A stretch of DNA of 64,000 nt from Sphingosinicella sp. GTDB lineage: Bacteria > Pseudomonadota > Alphaproteobacteria > Sphingomonadales > Sphingomonadaceae. This document shows positions 48,965-56,891 of the stretch, one piece after another (positions within the stretch are counted from its first letter, which is position 1; each line of letters opens with the position of its first letter). Both the position numbers and the translations under genes were made by a program. The notes beneath the pieces are model-generated. The model did no database searches. It saw only the letters and a list, made by a program, of their open reading frames with translations, and was not told the DNA's origin. The stretch is from positions 1 to 64,000 of the forward strand of contig NZ_JACESP010000004.1 in assembly GCF_013911755.1 (NCBI RefSeq), written 5' to 3'.

Positions 48965-50320
48965 TCAGCCAATGCGCAGGCGTGCGAGCCGCTGCAGGCC
49001 GGCGCCGGCGCGCTGGATGGCGGGATCGGTGGGACCGGGACGCCAGACCGGCGAGATCGCCGCTGCGGCGATGCCCTGCCTGGTGAGCGCGGCGGTCAGC
49101 GCCGCAATCCGGCGATCGGTCAGCGCCGCGCGCGCCTTGGGATCGAGCGTCTCACTGTCACGGGCGAGCAATGTCACGAAGACGCCGCCATGCTTGGCCG
49201 CCGCGACGATCCGGTCGATCGCCGCTTCCGCACCGCCCTGCAGGCTGTCGACACCGGTCTCGAACAGAAGCGGCACATCGACCGCCGCGCTGTCATCGCC
49301 ACCGCCGGCAGGGCCGTTGAGCGCCGGACCATCGGCGGCGAGGCGCTGCCGCAACGTCGAGGTGGCCGCGATCCCCTGCACGGACGGCGCGAGTGGCACG
49401 CTCGCCGCCCAGCTTGCCTGGCTCATGCAAGGCTCGGGATCGACCCTGGCCACCGCGCCGATAAGGCGCATCGTCGCTTCCTCGAGCGCGGTGCGGATAC
49501 CGAGCTGGAGCGGTTCCTGACCCTTGGCGCCGATATTGATGTCGAAGAGATTGGAGCCGAAGAAGCGGAAGATGCCGAAGCCGGTCTCATAGCCGGTGAA
49601 CTGCTTGGTGAGGCTGACCGTGCGCACGACGAGCAGCGAGCGGGTATCGACGATGCGCAGATCGAGCGCGACGCTCTGGGTATAGGTTCGCGCCTTCGGG
49701 CCGACCGAATTTACGCCGGTTTCGATGCCGCCCGACCGGATGTCGTAATTAAGTTCGGTGATGCCGCCGACGATGTAATAATCGGAAGCCGCTATGCTCC
49801 CGCCGAAATAGGGCAGCCAGGGCACGACCTGCCGCCCCGACGGACCGGCAAGATCATGGACCTTGCCGTCGCCCAGTTGCCGGCGGTCAGCATAGGCCAG
49901 TTCGCGCTCGGCGATGACCGGATCGAAGCGCTCGGCGATCCGCACCGAGCCGCGCAGCTTGCCGAGCGCAGACGCCACCATGAGCGCGCCGCCCTGGGTG
50001 ATCGCATTGCCTTCGTTGACCGAATATTTGCCGGTATAGTCGCGCACATCGCCGACCGCGATGACCGGCGGCTTGTTTCCACGCGATCCGAGCCAGCCCG
50101 CATAGCAGGCAAGCGCCGCGTCCATCGGCGTGCGATTGTCGCGCACCGGCGGCCCGACGACGATCGGTTCCTCGCCGATCCCGATCCGCTGCTGGGTCAT
50201 GCTGGCGCAGCCGGGCAGCGCCAGGGCCAGGAGCGGCAGCGCAACCCCTCGCACGCCCACACCCCGCAGCCCCATCCTCTTCCCGGCCAGTTCCCGGCGG
50301 CCCGCCGTTGCCACGCCCAT
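48965..50320 (-). CDS. hfaB: HfaB/CsgG-family outer membrane lipoprotein
   Basis: A 451-aa protein. The lipobox LPGC (Cys about residue 38) follows a hydrophobic stretch, as for an outer-membrane lipoprotein. The CsgG-like export-pore domain covers about residues 40-330 (PVIAVGDVRDYTGKYS, YYIVGGITELNYDI, YTQSVALDLRIVDT). A C-terminal extension of about 110 residues resembles an OmpA-like domain (LFETGVDSL ... TDRRIAALTAALTRQGI) and is not typical of HfaB. The ATG at 50320 overlaps the hfaA stop; an internal Met at 50275 is a possible shorter start. Probably secretes HfaA/HfaD. Confidence 0.82.
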   Translation of the reverse strand: MGVATAGRRELAGKRMGLRGVGVRGVALPLLALALPGCASMTQQRIGIGEEPIVVGPPVRDNRTPMDAALACYAGWLGSRGNKPPVIAVGDVRDYTGKYSVNEGNAITQGGALMVASALGKLRGSVRIAERFDPVIAERELAYADRRQLGDGKVHDLAGPSGRQVVPWLPYFGGSIAASDYYIVGGITELNYDIRSGGIETGVNSVGPKARTYTQSVALDLRIVDTRSLLVVRTVSLTKQFTGYETGFGIFRFFGSNLFDINIGAKGQEPLQLGIRTALEEATMRLIGAVARVDPEPCMSQASWAASVPLAPSVQGIAATSTLRQRLAADGPALNGPAGGGDDSAAVDVPLLFETGVDSLQGGAEAAIDRIVAAAKHGGVFVTLLARDSETLDPKARAALTDRRIAALTAALTRQGIAAAAISPVWRPGPTDPAIQRAGAGLQRLARLRIG

Positions 50321-50859
50321 CAGTTGAGCGCTCCGAACGTGCAGCCGGTGGAGCCGGTGACGCTGGCGCTCTGGGCGCCGCTGTTCGACTGGGTGGAATT
50401 GAGCGCCTGCCAGGCGGTGCCATCGACCGCGACCGTCGTCCCGCCCGAGACCGAAGCGGAGACGAGGCCGCTGTTGCTCTGGCCCGAGCTGCTGCTCCCG
50501 GCGCCCTCGACACTGCTCGAACTGCTATTGCCCTGCGCGCCGGAGGTCGCGCCGGTGGTGGTCGGCGAATGGGCGAGCGCCGTCTGGCTGTCCACATTGC
50601 CGGTCGCAGTCGCGGTGACGCCGCAATTATACTGGCGCTCGATCGTCGTCGTGTAGGTCGGGCTCGCATAGCCGCCCGCGCGCCGCTTCTCCATGATGTC
50701 GAGGATCGCGGCTTGGTTGGCGCGGTCGGCCGAGGTGCGGAATTGCCAGGCGGCGCTTTCGCCATAATTGTTGGCGAGCGCCGGCGCTGCAAAAACGAGC
50801 GCGGAGAAAAGCGCCAGAGTGGCTCTTCCTCCTGGTGCAGAAGAGATCATGAGCATCAT
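50320..50859 (-). CDS. hfaA: HfaA-like holdfast-anchoring surface protein
   Basis: A 179-aa protein with a signal peptide cleaved after about ALA. The mature N-terminus NNYGESAAWQFRTSADRANQ is the HfaA signature, followed by AILDIMEKRRAGGY and RQYNCGVTATATGN. The C-terminal half is Ser/Gly/Asn low complexity with repeats, fitting a secreted amyloid-like or fibre-forming protein. It is the first gene of hfaA-hfaB-hfaD, coupled to hfaB. ATGs at 50856 and 50850 are alternative starts. Confidence 0.85.
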   Translation of the reverse strand: MMLMISSAPGGRATLALFSALVFAAPALANNYGESAAWQFRTSADRANQAAILDIMEKRRAGGYASPTYTTTIERQYNCGVTATATGNVDSQTALAHSPTTTGATSGAQGNSSSSSVEGAGSSSSGQSNSGLVSASVSGGTTVAVDGTAWQALNSTQSNSGAQSASVTGSTGCTFGALN

Positions 50860-51091
50860 CCCCCGAAGGGCCGCGGCACCGTGCCGGGGCTTCGGGGGCC
50901 ATCAAGAGAGCCATGAAATCAGCGGAGGCAACAGCGCGTTGCGGGCGTAAAAGACCGGCGTGGAAAGACAGGCAATGGCGTAGGAAGCAAAGAGCGGCGT
51001 GGGCGGGGCTGCGGTCTGGCCGGATCAGCAAAGCATCCTGGTCAATGGCCTCGATCTGCGCGAGTGTCTGGCGATTCGCTGCCTCAGAGCG

Positions 51092-52504
51092 TCACGCCGC
51101 GCCGGGCGATCGATCAGGGAGGATGGAAATATCGCGGAGCGTCCTGTGCAGGGCGCCGATATTGACGGGCTTGGACAGGATGGGGACATCCGCCAAACCA
51201 CCCCCGGCATCGACGGCATCATAGCCCGAGCAAAACAGGATCGGCACGCCTCGTTCGCGCAGTTCGCGAGCTAAGGGATAAACAAGTTGCCCAGCGATAT
51301 TGATGTCAAGCACGGCTGCATCAATGATCGCTGTTTGCCCCGCCAGCTTCCTCGCTGACTCCAGCGACGAGGCCGGCCCGATGATCGACCAGCCAAGATC
51401 TTCAAGCCCGGAGGAGAGTTCAAGGGCAACGAGCGCTTCATCCTCGACCACCAGCACGCACCGCGCTGAAGCGTCACTTTGCTGGCGCGCAGGCTCTGCT
51501 GCCGGGGCGCCTGCGGCGGACCGACGATTCTCGAGCGCATCGAAGCAATCGTTGAGCAATATGGTGACCCGCAAGCCCGAAGGGGCCCAGTCGAGTCTGA
51601 GGTCGCCCTGGAGCTGGTTGCGGATCACATCGTTGAGGAGCCGGCTGCCGAACCCCTTGGCGCAGGGCGGAGCCACGGGCGGCCCGCCGGTTTCGGTCCA
51701 GCTGATCGCGAGCCGCCGATCGCTTTCCATCACCCATTCAACCGCGATCTGGCCACTCGCGTGGCGAAGCGCGCCATGCTTGACGGCATTGGTGGCAAGC
51801 TCATGCATGACGAGGCTCAGAGGCTGTACGGCATTGGCCGCGAGGCGGATCGCCGGCCCGGCCACGATGCTCTGGCCGGGCCTGGTGTAGGCTGCCAGCT
51901 CATCCGCGATCGTGCGGTCAAGATCGGCGCCCTGCCAGGCGCCTTCGGAGAGGAGACTGTGTGCGCGCGCCAGGGCGGACAGTCTTCCCTTCACGGCTTG
52001 AGCATAGTCCGCGATCGTTTCAGCCCGGGTCAGAGAGACCAGGGCCTGTGCGACCGCCAGTGCGTTCTTCGCGCGATGATCGACTTCGCGGGCCAGCAGC
52101 TGACGCGCTTCTTCATTGCGTTGGCGTTCGGTGATGTCGCGCAGGATGACGGTCGCCAGATGGTCATCACCGATGCGAACGTGCGAGATCGAGGCTTCGG
52201 CAGGGAATGCCTCGCCATTGGCGCGCAGGGCATTTACCGCGCCGAGCGCACCCATGCGGCGGGTCGTCGCGCCGGCCTCGCGAAACTGGCGAATGAACTG
52301 ATCGTGCGTAGAACGGAATTTCTCGGGGATGAACCGGGTAAGTGGCTGACCGAGGACTTCATCGGCAGTTATGCCGAACATGGCTTCCGCGGCCGGGTTG
52401 AACAGGACGACCCTGTGCCGCGCGTCGACGGTGATAATCGCATCCATGACGGACTCGACGATGCCTGCGAGCCTGGCTTCGGTCTCTCGTATCTTCCTGT
52501 CCAT
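51092..52504 (-). CDS. Hybrid sensor histidine kinase (PAS - HWE/HisKA_2 - HATPase - REC)
   Basis: A 470-aa cytoplasmic protein with no transmembrane helix. It has an N-terminal PAS domain (about residues 10-130, DAIITVDARHRVVLFNPAAEAMFG), a HisKA_2/HWE-type dimerisation region with phospho-His in REVDHRAKN (residue about 143), an HATPase core with MHELATNAVKHGAL and GFGSRLL, and a C-terminal receiver domain with Asp in AAVLDINIAG and Lys in ILSKPV. The PAS lacks the LOV cysteine motif, so light sensing is unlikely. It is adjacent to the hfa operon and divergent from the SRAP-like gene. Confidence 0.87.
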   Translation of the reverse strand: MDRKIRETEARLAGIVESVMDAIITVDARHRVVLFNPAAEAMFGITADEVLGQPLTRFIPEKFRSTHDQFIRQFREAGATTRRMGALGAVNALRANGEAFPAEASISHVRIGDDHLATVILRDITERQRNEEARQLLAREVDHRAKNALAVAQALVSLTRAETIADYAQAVKGRLSALARAHSLLSEGAWQGADLDRTIADELAAYTRPGQSIVAGPAIRLAANAVQPLSLVMHELATNAVKHGALRHASGQIAVEWVMESDRRLAISWTETGGPPVAPPCAKGFGSRLLNDVIRNQLQGDLRLDWAPSGLRVTILLNDCFDALENRRSAAGAPAAEPARQQSDASARCVLVVEDEALVALELSSGLEDLGWSIIGPASSLESARKLAGQTAIIDAAVLDINIAGQLVYPLARELRERGVPILFCSGYDAVDAGGGLADVPILSKPVNIGALHRTLRDISILPDRSPGAA

Positions 52505-52647
52505 GCCGTTTGCCCCGCCTCCGCCAATGGCCTCGCTGATCCTCTCTTCGGGCCCGTCAGAACTCTCAATCTTTCAGAAAGCCGATGGCTCCGGGAAGAG
52601 CATCCATCAACGATGAACAATCAATAAAACAGACTATATTGGCTTAT

Positions 52648-52664
52648 TGATGTTCTGCATATCA
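52648..52664. promoter_or_regulatory. Operator-like inverted repeat, site D
   Basis: TGATGT-TCTGC-ATATCA lies between the divergent histidine kinase (start 52504) and the SRAP-like gene (start 52707). One half-site mismatch separates it from the perfect site C. It extends the same motif to a third region of the element. Confidence 0.55.
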
Positions 52665-52706
52665 TAATTGCATGAAGCGTTAATCATCCCGAGCGAAGGA
52701 TGGGCC

Positions 52707-53324
52707 ATGACCCACTTGATTCGCTGTCGCGCCGCCGCCTCGGAGATCGCCACATTGTTCGATGCAAAGCCCGATCCGGCACTTGACTGGTTACCGACCA
52801 TCTGGCCGGGCGAGAAGGCGATCGTCGTGACATCGGGCGCGCGGGGACGGCACCTGCACGCGTTGCCCTGGGGCCTGCCAAGAGACCCGATCAGCCGGAC
52901 GCGTGGCGATCGGCCGCGAACGACGCTGTTTGCGCGCGAGATTACGGGTAACAGCCGCGCGCCCCTTGGGCTGGACCTGCTCGAGCGTTGCCTGATTGCG
53001 GTCGAGGATGTCGCCTATCCCATTGGGGAGAAAGGTCATCGCACGCGCAGCTGGTTGGGACTTTGGGACGTGCCGATCTGCGCATGGGCGGGCCTGTGCT
53101 CGCCTGATCCGGCGACCGGCGGCTTTGCCGGCATGCTCACCGTGGCCAATGCGTGCGCGGATCCGGTCAGCCAGACGATGCCGATCCTGCTGCCGCCATC
53201 GCAATGGGACGCCTGGCTCGCGGGTGCTTCTTTGCTCGCGCTAGAGCAAGCCTATGACAATGACGCCTTCTATCTGGAGCGCACACCAGAAGTGTGGGCG
53301 TCCGGCGATGTTCCAGAAGACTGA
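52707..53324 (+). CDS. Degenerate SRAP-like (YedK-family) protein
   Basis: A 205-aa protein whose layout follows SOS-response-associated peptidases (HMCES/YedK): RCLIAVEDVAYPI, then AWAGLC and MPILLPPSQWDAWLAG match the conserved order. The catalytic residues are missing. The N-terminus is MTHLIRC rather than MC (no Cys2), the FYEW Glu position reads AYPI, and the His of IHDRMP is absent (VSQTMP). It therefore cannot make the usual DNA-protein crosslink. Start at ATG 52707 with GAAGGA upstream. An operator-like repeat lies 42 nt upstream. Confidence 0.68.
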   Translation: MTHLIRCRAAASEIATLFDAKPDPALDWLPTIWPGEKAIVVTSGARGRHLHALPWGLPRDPISRTRGDRPRTTLFAREITGNSRAPLGLDLLERCLIAVEDVAYPIGEKGHRTRSWLGLWDVPICAWAGLCSPDPATGGFAGMLTVANACADPVSQTMPILLPPSQWDAWLAGASLLALEQAYDNDAFYLERTPEVWASGDVPED

Positions 53325-53345
53325 ACCGGCGGTTCAAGCCGCAGC

Positions 53346-53570
53346 TTATGGCTTGGTCGGCGATAGAGGATTGCGCCATCTCGTCCAGGACGGATGATCG
53401 CCAGCCATGAGAGGCTCATGCTGCGAGAGTTGATCGAGCGCCTCGTCGCAGCAGAAACCGATTTTATCCACCAGATGATTGAACGCCGGGTCGGCCGTGC
53501 TTCCCATTGCCTTGAGCGCGGCGATCTCCTCCGCCAGCATCGTCATCAATCGCATCGATCGTTGCGGCAT
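53346..53570 (-). CDS. Small hypothetical protein near the trb cluster
   Basis: A 74-aa, mostly helical frame (AEEIAALKAMGSTADPAFNHLV, in parts) with no known domain. It lies convergent with the SRAP-like gene and 145 nt beyond the DUF2274 gene, which ends the trb operon. A competing plus-strand frame exists, but is rich in unlikely Cys/His/Arg composition. It is weakly supported. Confidence 0.35.
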   Translation of the reverse strand: MPQRSMRLMTMLAEEIAALKAMGSTADPAFNHLVDKIGFCCDEALDQLSQHEPLMAGDHPSWTRWRNPLSPTKP

Positions 53571-53714
53571 TTTTTGGCAGCCTGTCCTTCTTGCGCGACC
53601 TGTTCCCGTGGGGACTTGTTTCGGTGTCCATGATAGGGTCGTGATGGCTGCCCGTCATCCCTTTGGACGTACCGTGCCGCCAAAATCATGCACCGTGCAC
53701 GATCCGTTGCCGGA

Positions 53715-53942
53715 TCAGGAACCGTTGCCGCGCCTACGCCTCACAAACCCCCGATCACTCATAATGAACCGCTCCACCATAGGAGCGATCAACCGTTCGA
53801 CTGGCACGGGATCGGACAAGCCATTCTCAGCCGCATGAGCGCGGGCATAGTCGGCAAGCTGCCGGAACAGCGCGCCCGGGAGTTCGACCGTCAGCTTGAC
53901 GGGCTTTTCCTCGAGGATCGGCCCCAGACGCAGCCGGCTCAT
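53715..53942 (-). CDS. DUF2274 protein of the trb conjugation cluster
   Basis: A 75-aa protein. DUF2274 genes typically follow trbI in alphaproteobacterial conjugation clusters, and this one overlaps the trbI end by 4 bases (ATGA). The start (KLTVELPGALFRQLADYARAHA) resembles the ribbon-helix-helix proteins, which suggests DNA binding. Its role in transfer is not known. Confidence 0.78.
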   Translation of the reverse strand: MSRLRLGPILEEKPVKLTVELPGALFRQLADYARAHAAENGLSDPVPVERLIAPMVERFIMSDRGFVRRRRGNGS

Positions 53943-55189
53943 GGCTGCGCCCCCTGAACAGGCTCGAGCACAAGATCGCGGGTGATCACCACCCGGATCG
54001 CAAACCCCGGCCGCACGGTGAGCGTCGGCGGTACATTGATCTCGCGCTGCACGACCTGCCGCCCGGTCTGGTTGATCGTGTCCTGCATGCCGTAGCGCAG
54101 CGCACGGGTGAGTTCATCATCGCCTTGGGCCACGAGCTGCGTGCCGGCGCCGAGCAGGGTCGAGACCATCGCGGCCTTGAGCATATTGCCCCAATGATAG
54201 TTCACCTTGTCCTGAAGGCCCGACATGCCCGCGGCATCGGCGCCAGGCTGGCGGTCGAGCAGGATCGAGCGGCCACCGGGCAGGATCAGCCTATCCCAGG
54301 CCAGCAGCACGCGGTTCTGCCCGGCCGAGACCTCGCTGTCATAGTCCCCGATCAGCCGCGAGCCTTGCGGGATCAGCAGGATGCGCCCCGTCGCGCTGTC
54401 ATAGACATTCTGCGTCACCTGGGCGGTGATCTGGCCCGGCAGATCCGAACGGATCCCGGTGATCAGCGCGGCCGGAATGACGCTGCCCGCCTGCACCATG
54501 TAGGCCGAGGCCGGCGCCATGATCCGCTCATTGCTGACGACGGCGCGATTGCCTCCATTCTGGAGGAAAGCCCGTTTCGCGGCCTGGCCGGTCGGTTGGG
54601 CAGCCGGCGCCGCGCCAGCACCATCGCCCGCTGAGACCGCGCGGGCCGTCTGCGCACCATCGCCAGCGTTCGCGGCAGAAGCAGAGCGCGCGCCTTCAGC
54701 GCCAAGGAACAGCTTGCTGGCTCTCGCCGATTCCCGCTCCTGCATCACGCGCTGGCGAGCCTGCTCGGCGGCGGCGAGACGCGGATCGGGCTGTCCCGCG
54801 GCCGGCCCCATCGGCGGCACCGGCACGCTCTGCCCATTCTGCTGCGCTGACAATATCGGCCGTCCGAGATCGCCCGGCATAGGCTGGCCGAGTTTCGGCA
54901 CCTTGTCGTAGCTCGCCGGCGCGGCGGTCACGACATCGGCCTTGTTGCGGCTGTCGGTATCGACGAGATTGACTGCGGGGGCATGATGGACCGGGCGCAG
55001 CGCATAGAGCAGCGAGCCGCCGATCCCGATCCCGGCGACCATGCCGATGACGGCAAGGGCCTTGCGCGACAGGCGCGTGACGCGCGGCGGTGGCCCCGCA
55101 AGCCGAAAGGCGCCGGGATTGGCGGGCTGCGCTACGGTCGCCTCCCGCGCCATCTCACCCGGTCCTTCTTCCCGTTCCGGCCGGTTCAT
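53939..55189 (-). CDS. trbI: TrbI (VirB10-like) conjugal transfer protein
   Basis: A 416-aa VirB10-family protein that spans the periplasm in the type IV secretion apparatus. One transmembrane helix near residues 45-65 is followed by a Pro/Ala-rich linker and a C-terminal beta-barrel-like domain with VIPAALITGIRSDLPGQITAQV and RLIGDYDSEVSAGQNRVLLAWDRLILP (in pieces). Overlaps with trbG and DUF2274 by 4 nt show tight coupling. Confidence 0.92.
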   Translation of the reverse strand: MNRPEREEGPGEMAREATVAQPANPGAFRLAGPPPRVTRLSRKALAVIGMVAGIGIGGSLLYALRPVHHAPAVNLVDTDSRNKADVVTAAPASYDKVPKLGQPMPGDLGRPILSAQQNGQSVPVPPMGPAAGQPDPRLAAAEQARQRVMQERESARASKLFLGAEGARSASAANAGDGAQTARAVSAGDGAGAAPAAQPTGQAAKRAFLQNGGNRAVVSNERIMAPASAYMVQAGSVIPAALITGIRSDLPGQITAQVTQNVYDSATGRILLIPQGSRLIGDYDSEVSAGQNRVLLAWDRLILPGGRSILLDRQPGADAAGMSGLQDKVNYHWGNMLKAAMVSTLLGAGTQLVAQGDDELTRALRYGMQDTINQTGRQVVQREINVPPTLTVRPGFAIRVVITRDLVLEPVQGAQP

Positions 55190-56205
55190 GACGCCCTCCG
55201 CGCAGGGGCGTCCTGCCGCTCGATCGTGACTCGCTGCTCACCCTTGCGGGTGGCGAGCCGCAGTTCGGCCGCATCGAACAGCCGGTCGACGATCATGTAG
55301 CGGCCGGAGACGCGGTAGTTGACGAGTTCGGCATTGCCGTCGGCGCCGCGCACGAAGAGCGGCGGCATGTCCCCGGTGGCGACGCCATCGGGAAACTCGA
55401 TCATCACCTGGCGCCCGTCGTCGAAGACATGGGCGGGCCGCCAGGACGGTTTGTCGCCGGACAGGCGGTAACGGAAATTGAGCCGCTCCATATCGATGCC
55501 CGAGGCGACCGGCGCGCCGCGTTCGCGCTCGGCATTGGCGCGCCGCAGCGCGATGAGCTGGTCGGCGGGATAGGTCCAGGAGACCGAAGCCATGTAGGTC
55601 GAGGCGGTCGCGCGCAGTTCGAGATGATAGGTGCGCCGATCGGTGTTGATGACGAGGTTGGTGCCGATGTCGGCGCGGGTCGGCTTGACCAGGATATGCA
55701 CGCGCTTTGCCGATCCGGCCCCGCTCACGGTGTCGCCGATGATCCAGCGCACGGTGTCGCCGGCCGCGACCGGTCCCGATCCCACCAGCTCCTCGCCGTC
55801 CTGAAGGGCGATGTCGGTGACCTGACCGGGCGCGGTATAGACCTGGTAAAGGGCGCCATCGGCATAGGGATATTGCTGGATCGCGTTGAAATAGCCGCCC
55901 TTGCTCGGCTGCACGCGCGCGGCCGCATTAGCGGCGGTGACGCGCGTTCGCGGATCGGCGGGTTCACGGGCGCTGGCGGAGGATTCGAGGGGCTTCAATT
56001 GGCCGGGAAGCGGGAGCGGCGTCGGTACGCTGACAACCTCTACCGCCCGGCGCGGTTCGGGCGCCGGGGTGGCCGCGACCATCGGCGCGGGCGGCGCCCT
56101 GCGGCTTTTTGCCTCGGCGGCGGCACCCAGGGACAGCAGCGAGACGGAAGCGAGCAGGCAGAGCAGCGCACCGGAGCGCGCCCTCGCGGGAGACAGGCAG
56201 ATCAT
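55186..56205 (-). CDS. trbG: TrbG (VirB9-like) conjugal transfer protein
   Basis: About 339 aa. A signal peptide (GALLCLLASVSLLSLGAAAEA) precedes a periplasmic VirB9-family domain: the QVTDIALQDGEELV and GDTVRWIIGD segments, and the C-terminal RLNFRYRLSGDKPSWRP with DRLFDAAELR. ATG 56205 overlaps the trbF stop; the longer frame upstream is the shadow of trbF. It forms the outer-membrane core complex with TrbI. Confidence 0.92.
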   Translation of the reverse strand: MICLSPARARSGALLCLLASVSLLSLGAAAEAKSRRAPPAPMVAATPAPEPRRAVEVVSVPTPLPLPGQLKPLESSASAREPADPRTRVTAANAAARVQPSKGGYFNAIQQYPYADGALYQVYTAPGQVTDIALQDGEELVGSGPVAAGDTVRWIIGDTVSGAGSAKRVHILVKPTRADIGTNLVINTDRRTYHLELRATASTYMASVSWTYPADQLIALRRANAERERGAPVASGIDMERLNFRYRLSGDKPSWRPAHVFDDGRQVMIEFPDGVATGDMPPLFVRGADGNAELVNYRVSGRYMIVDRLFDAAELRLATRKGEQRVTIERQDAPARRAS

Positions 56206-56885
56206 GGGTTGAGTTCCTTCGACCAGTTGAGATTGGCGACAAAGACCCCGAGCGGGTTCTTCTGGAGGGCCTGGGGATCGCGCGGGGTCTGGACGGCGAC
56301 GGTCAGGATCGCAGACCAACGCGCGGTTTCGGCAAGGGCGCCATCGACATAGCGGCGTTCGGTCCAGGCCACGCGGAAGCTGTCGTTCGAGGCGCGGATG
56401 ACGCTCGACACCTCGACCGAGACCTGGATCTTGCCCAGCTGTGCGAACGGGTCATTGGCGCGGGCATAATCGTTGAGGAACAGGGCGCCCTTGTCGGTGG
56501 CGAAGTCATAGGCGCGCAGCCAGTTCTGCCGCAGCACGATCCCGTCGGCGGGGATCGAGCGGACATTCTCGATGAAGCGGGCAAGATGGAACGCGATCTG
56601 CGGGTCGGTGGGGCGATAGTCCGCCGTGGCGGGCGCGACCTCGCGCGCCTCGCCGAGCTTGTCGACCTCGACCACCCAGGGAATGATCGTGCCGCGCGCC
56701 GATTGCCAGACGAGGCCGCCGGCCAGACCGCCGGAGAGCGCCAGGCAGCCAAAGAAGGCGAGCCGCCAGTTCTTCGCCTGGACGCGCGCGGAGCCGATGC
56801 GGTCGTCCCAGACCTGCGCCGCGCGCTGATAGGGGGTGACGGGGTCGGGCGATTGCCCGTAACGGATCGATGGTCGCTTGAACAT
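56202..56885 (-). CDS. trbF: TrbF (VirB8-like) conjugal transfer protein
   Basis: A 227-aa inner-membrane protein. The N-terminal PYQRAAQVWDDRIGSARVQAKNWR is the TrbF signature, followed by one transmembrane helix and a periplasmic NTF2-like VirB8 domain. It acts as a bitopic scaffold. It lies 6 nt downstream of trbL. Confidence 0.92.
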   Translation of the reverse strand: MFKRPSIRYGQSPDPVTPYQRAAQVWDDRIGSARVQAKNWRLAFFGCLALSGGLAGGLVWQSARGTIIPWVVEVDKLGEAREVAPATADYRPTDPQIAFHLARFIENVRSIPADGIVLRQNWLRAYDFATDKGALFLNDYARANDPFAQLGKIQVSVEVSSVIRASNDSFRVAWTERRYVDGALAETARWSAILTVAVQTPRDPQALQKNPLGVFVANLNWSKELNP

Positions 56886-56891
56886 TGCGTG

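Noticed and set aside
50627-51031. A 134-aa minus-strand frame upstream of and overlapping hfaA
   Set aside because: It overlaps the start of hfaA in another frame and has no family-like content. The region is better explained as a leader.
53322-53336. Hairpin TGAACC-GGC-GGTTCA as terminator of the SRAP-like gene
   Set aside because: The stem is short and overlaps the stop codon, and no T-run follows.
53394-53633. A 79-aa plus-strand frame after the SRAP-like gene
   Set aside because: Its Cys/His/Arg-rich C-terminus and lack of a ribosome site suggest a shadow; the minus-strand frame there is somewhat more plausible.
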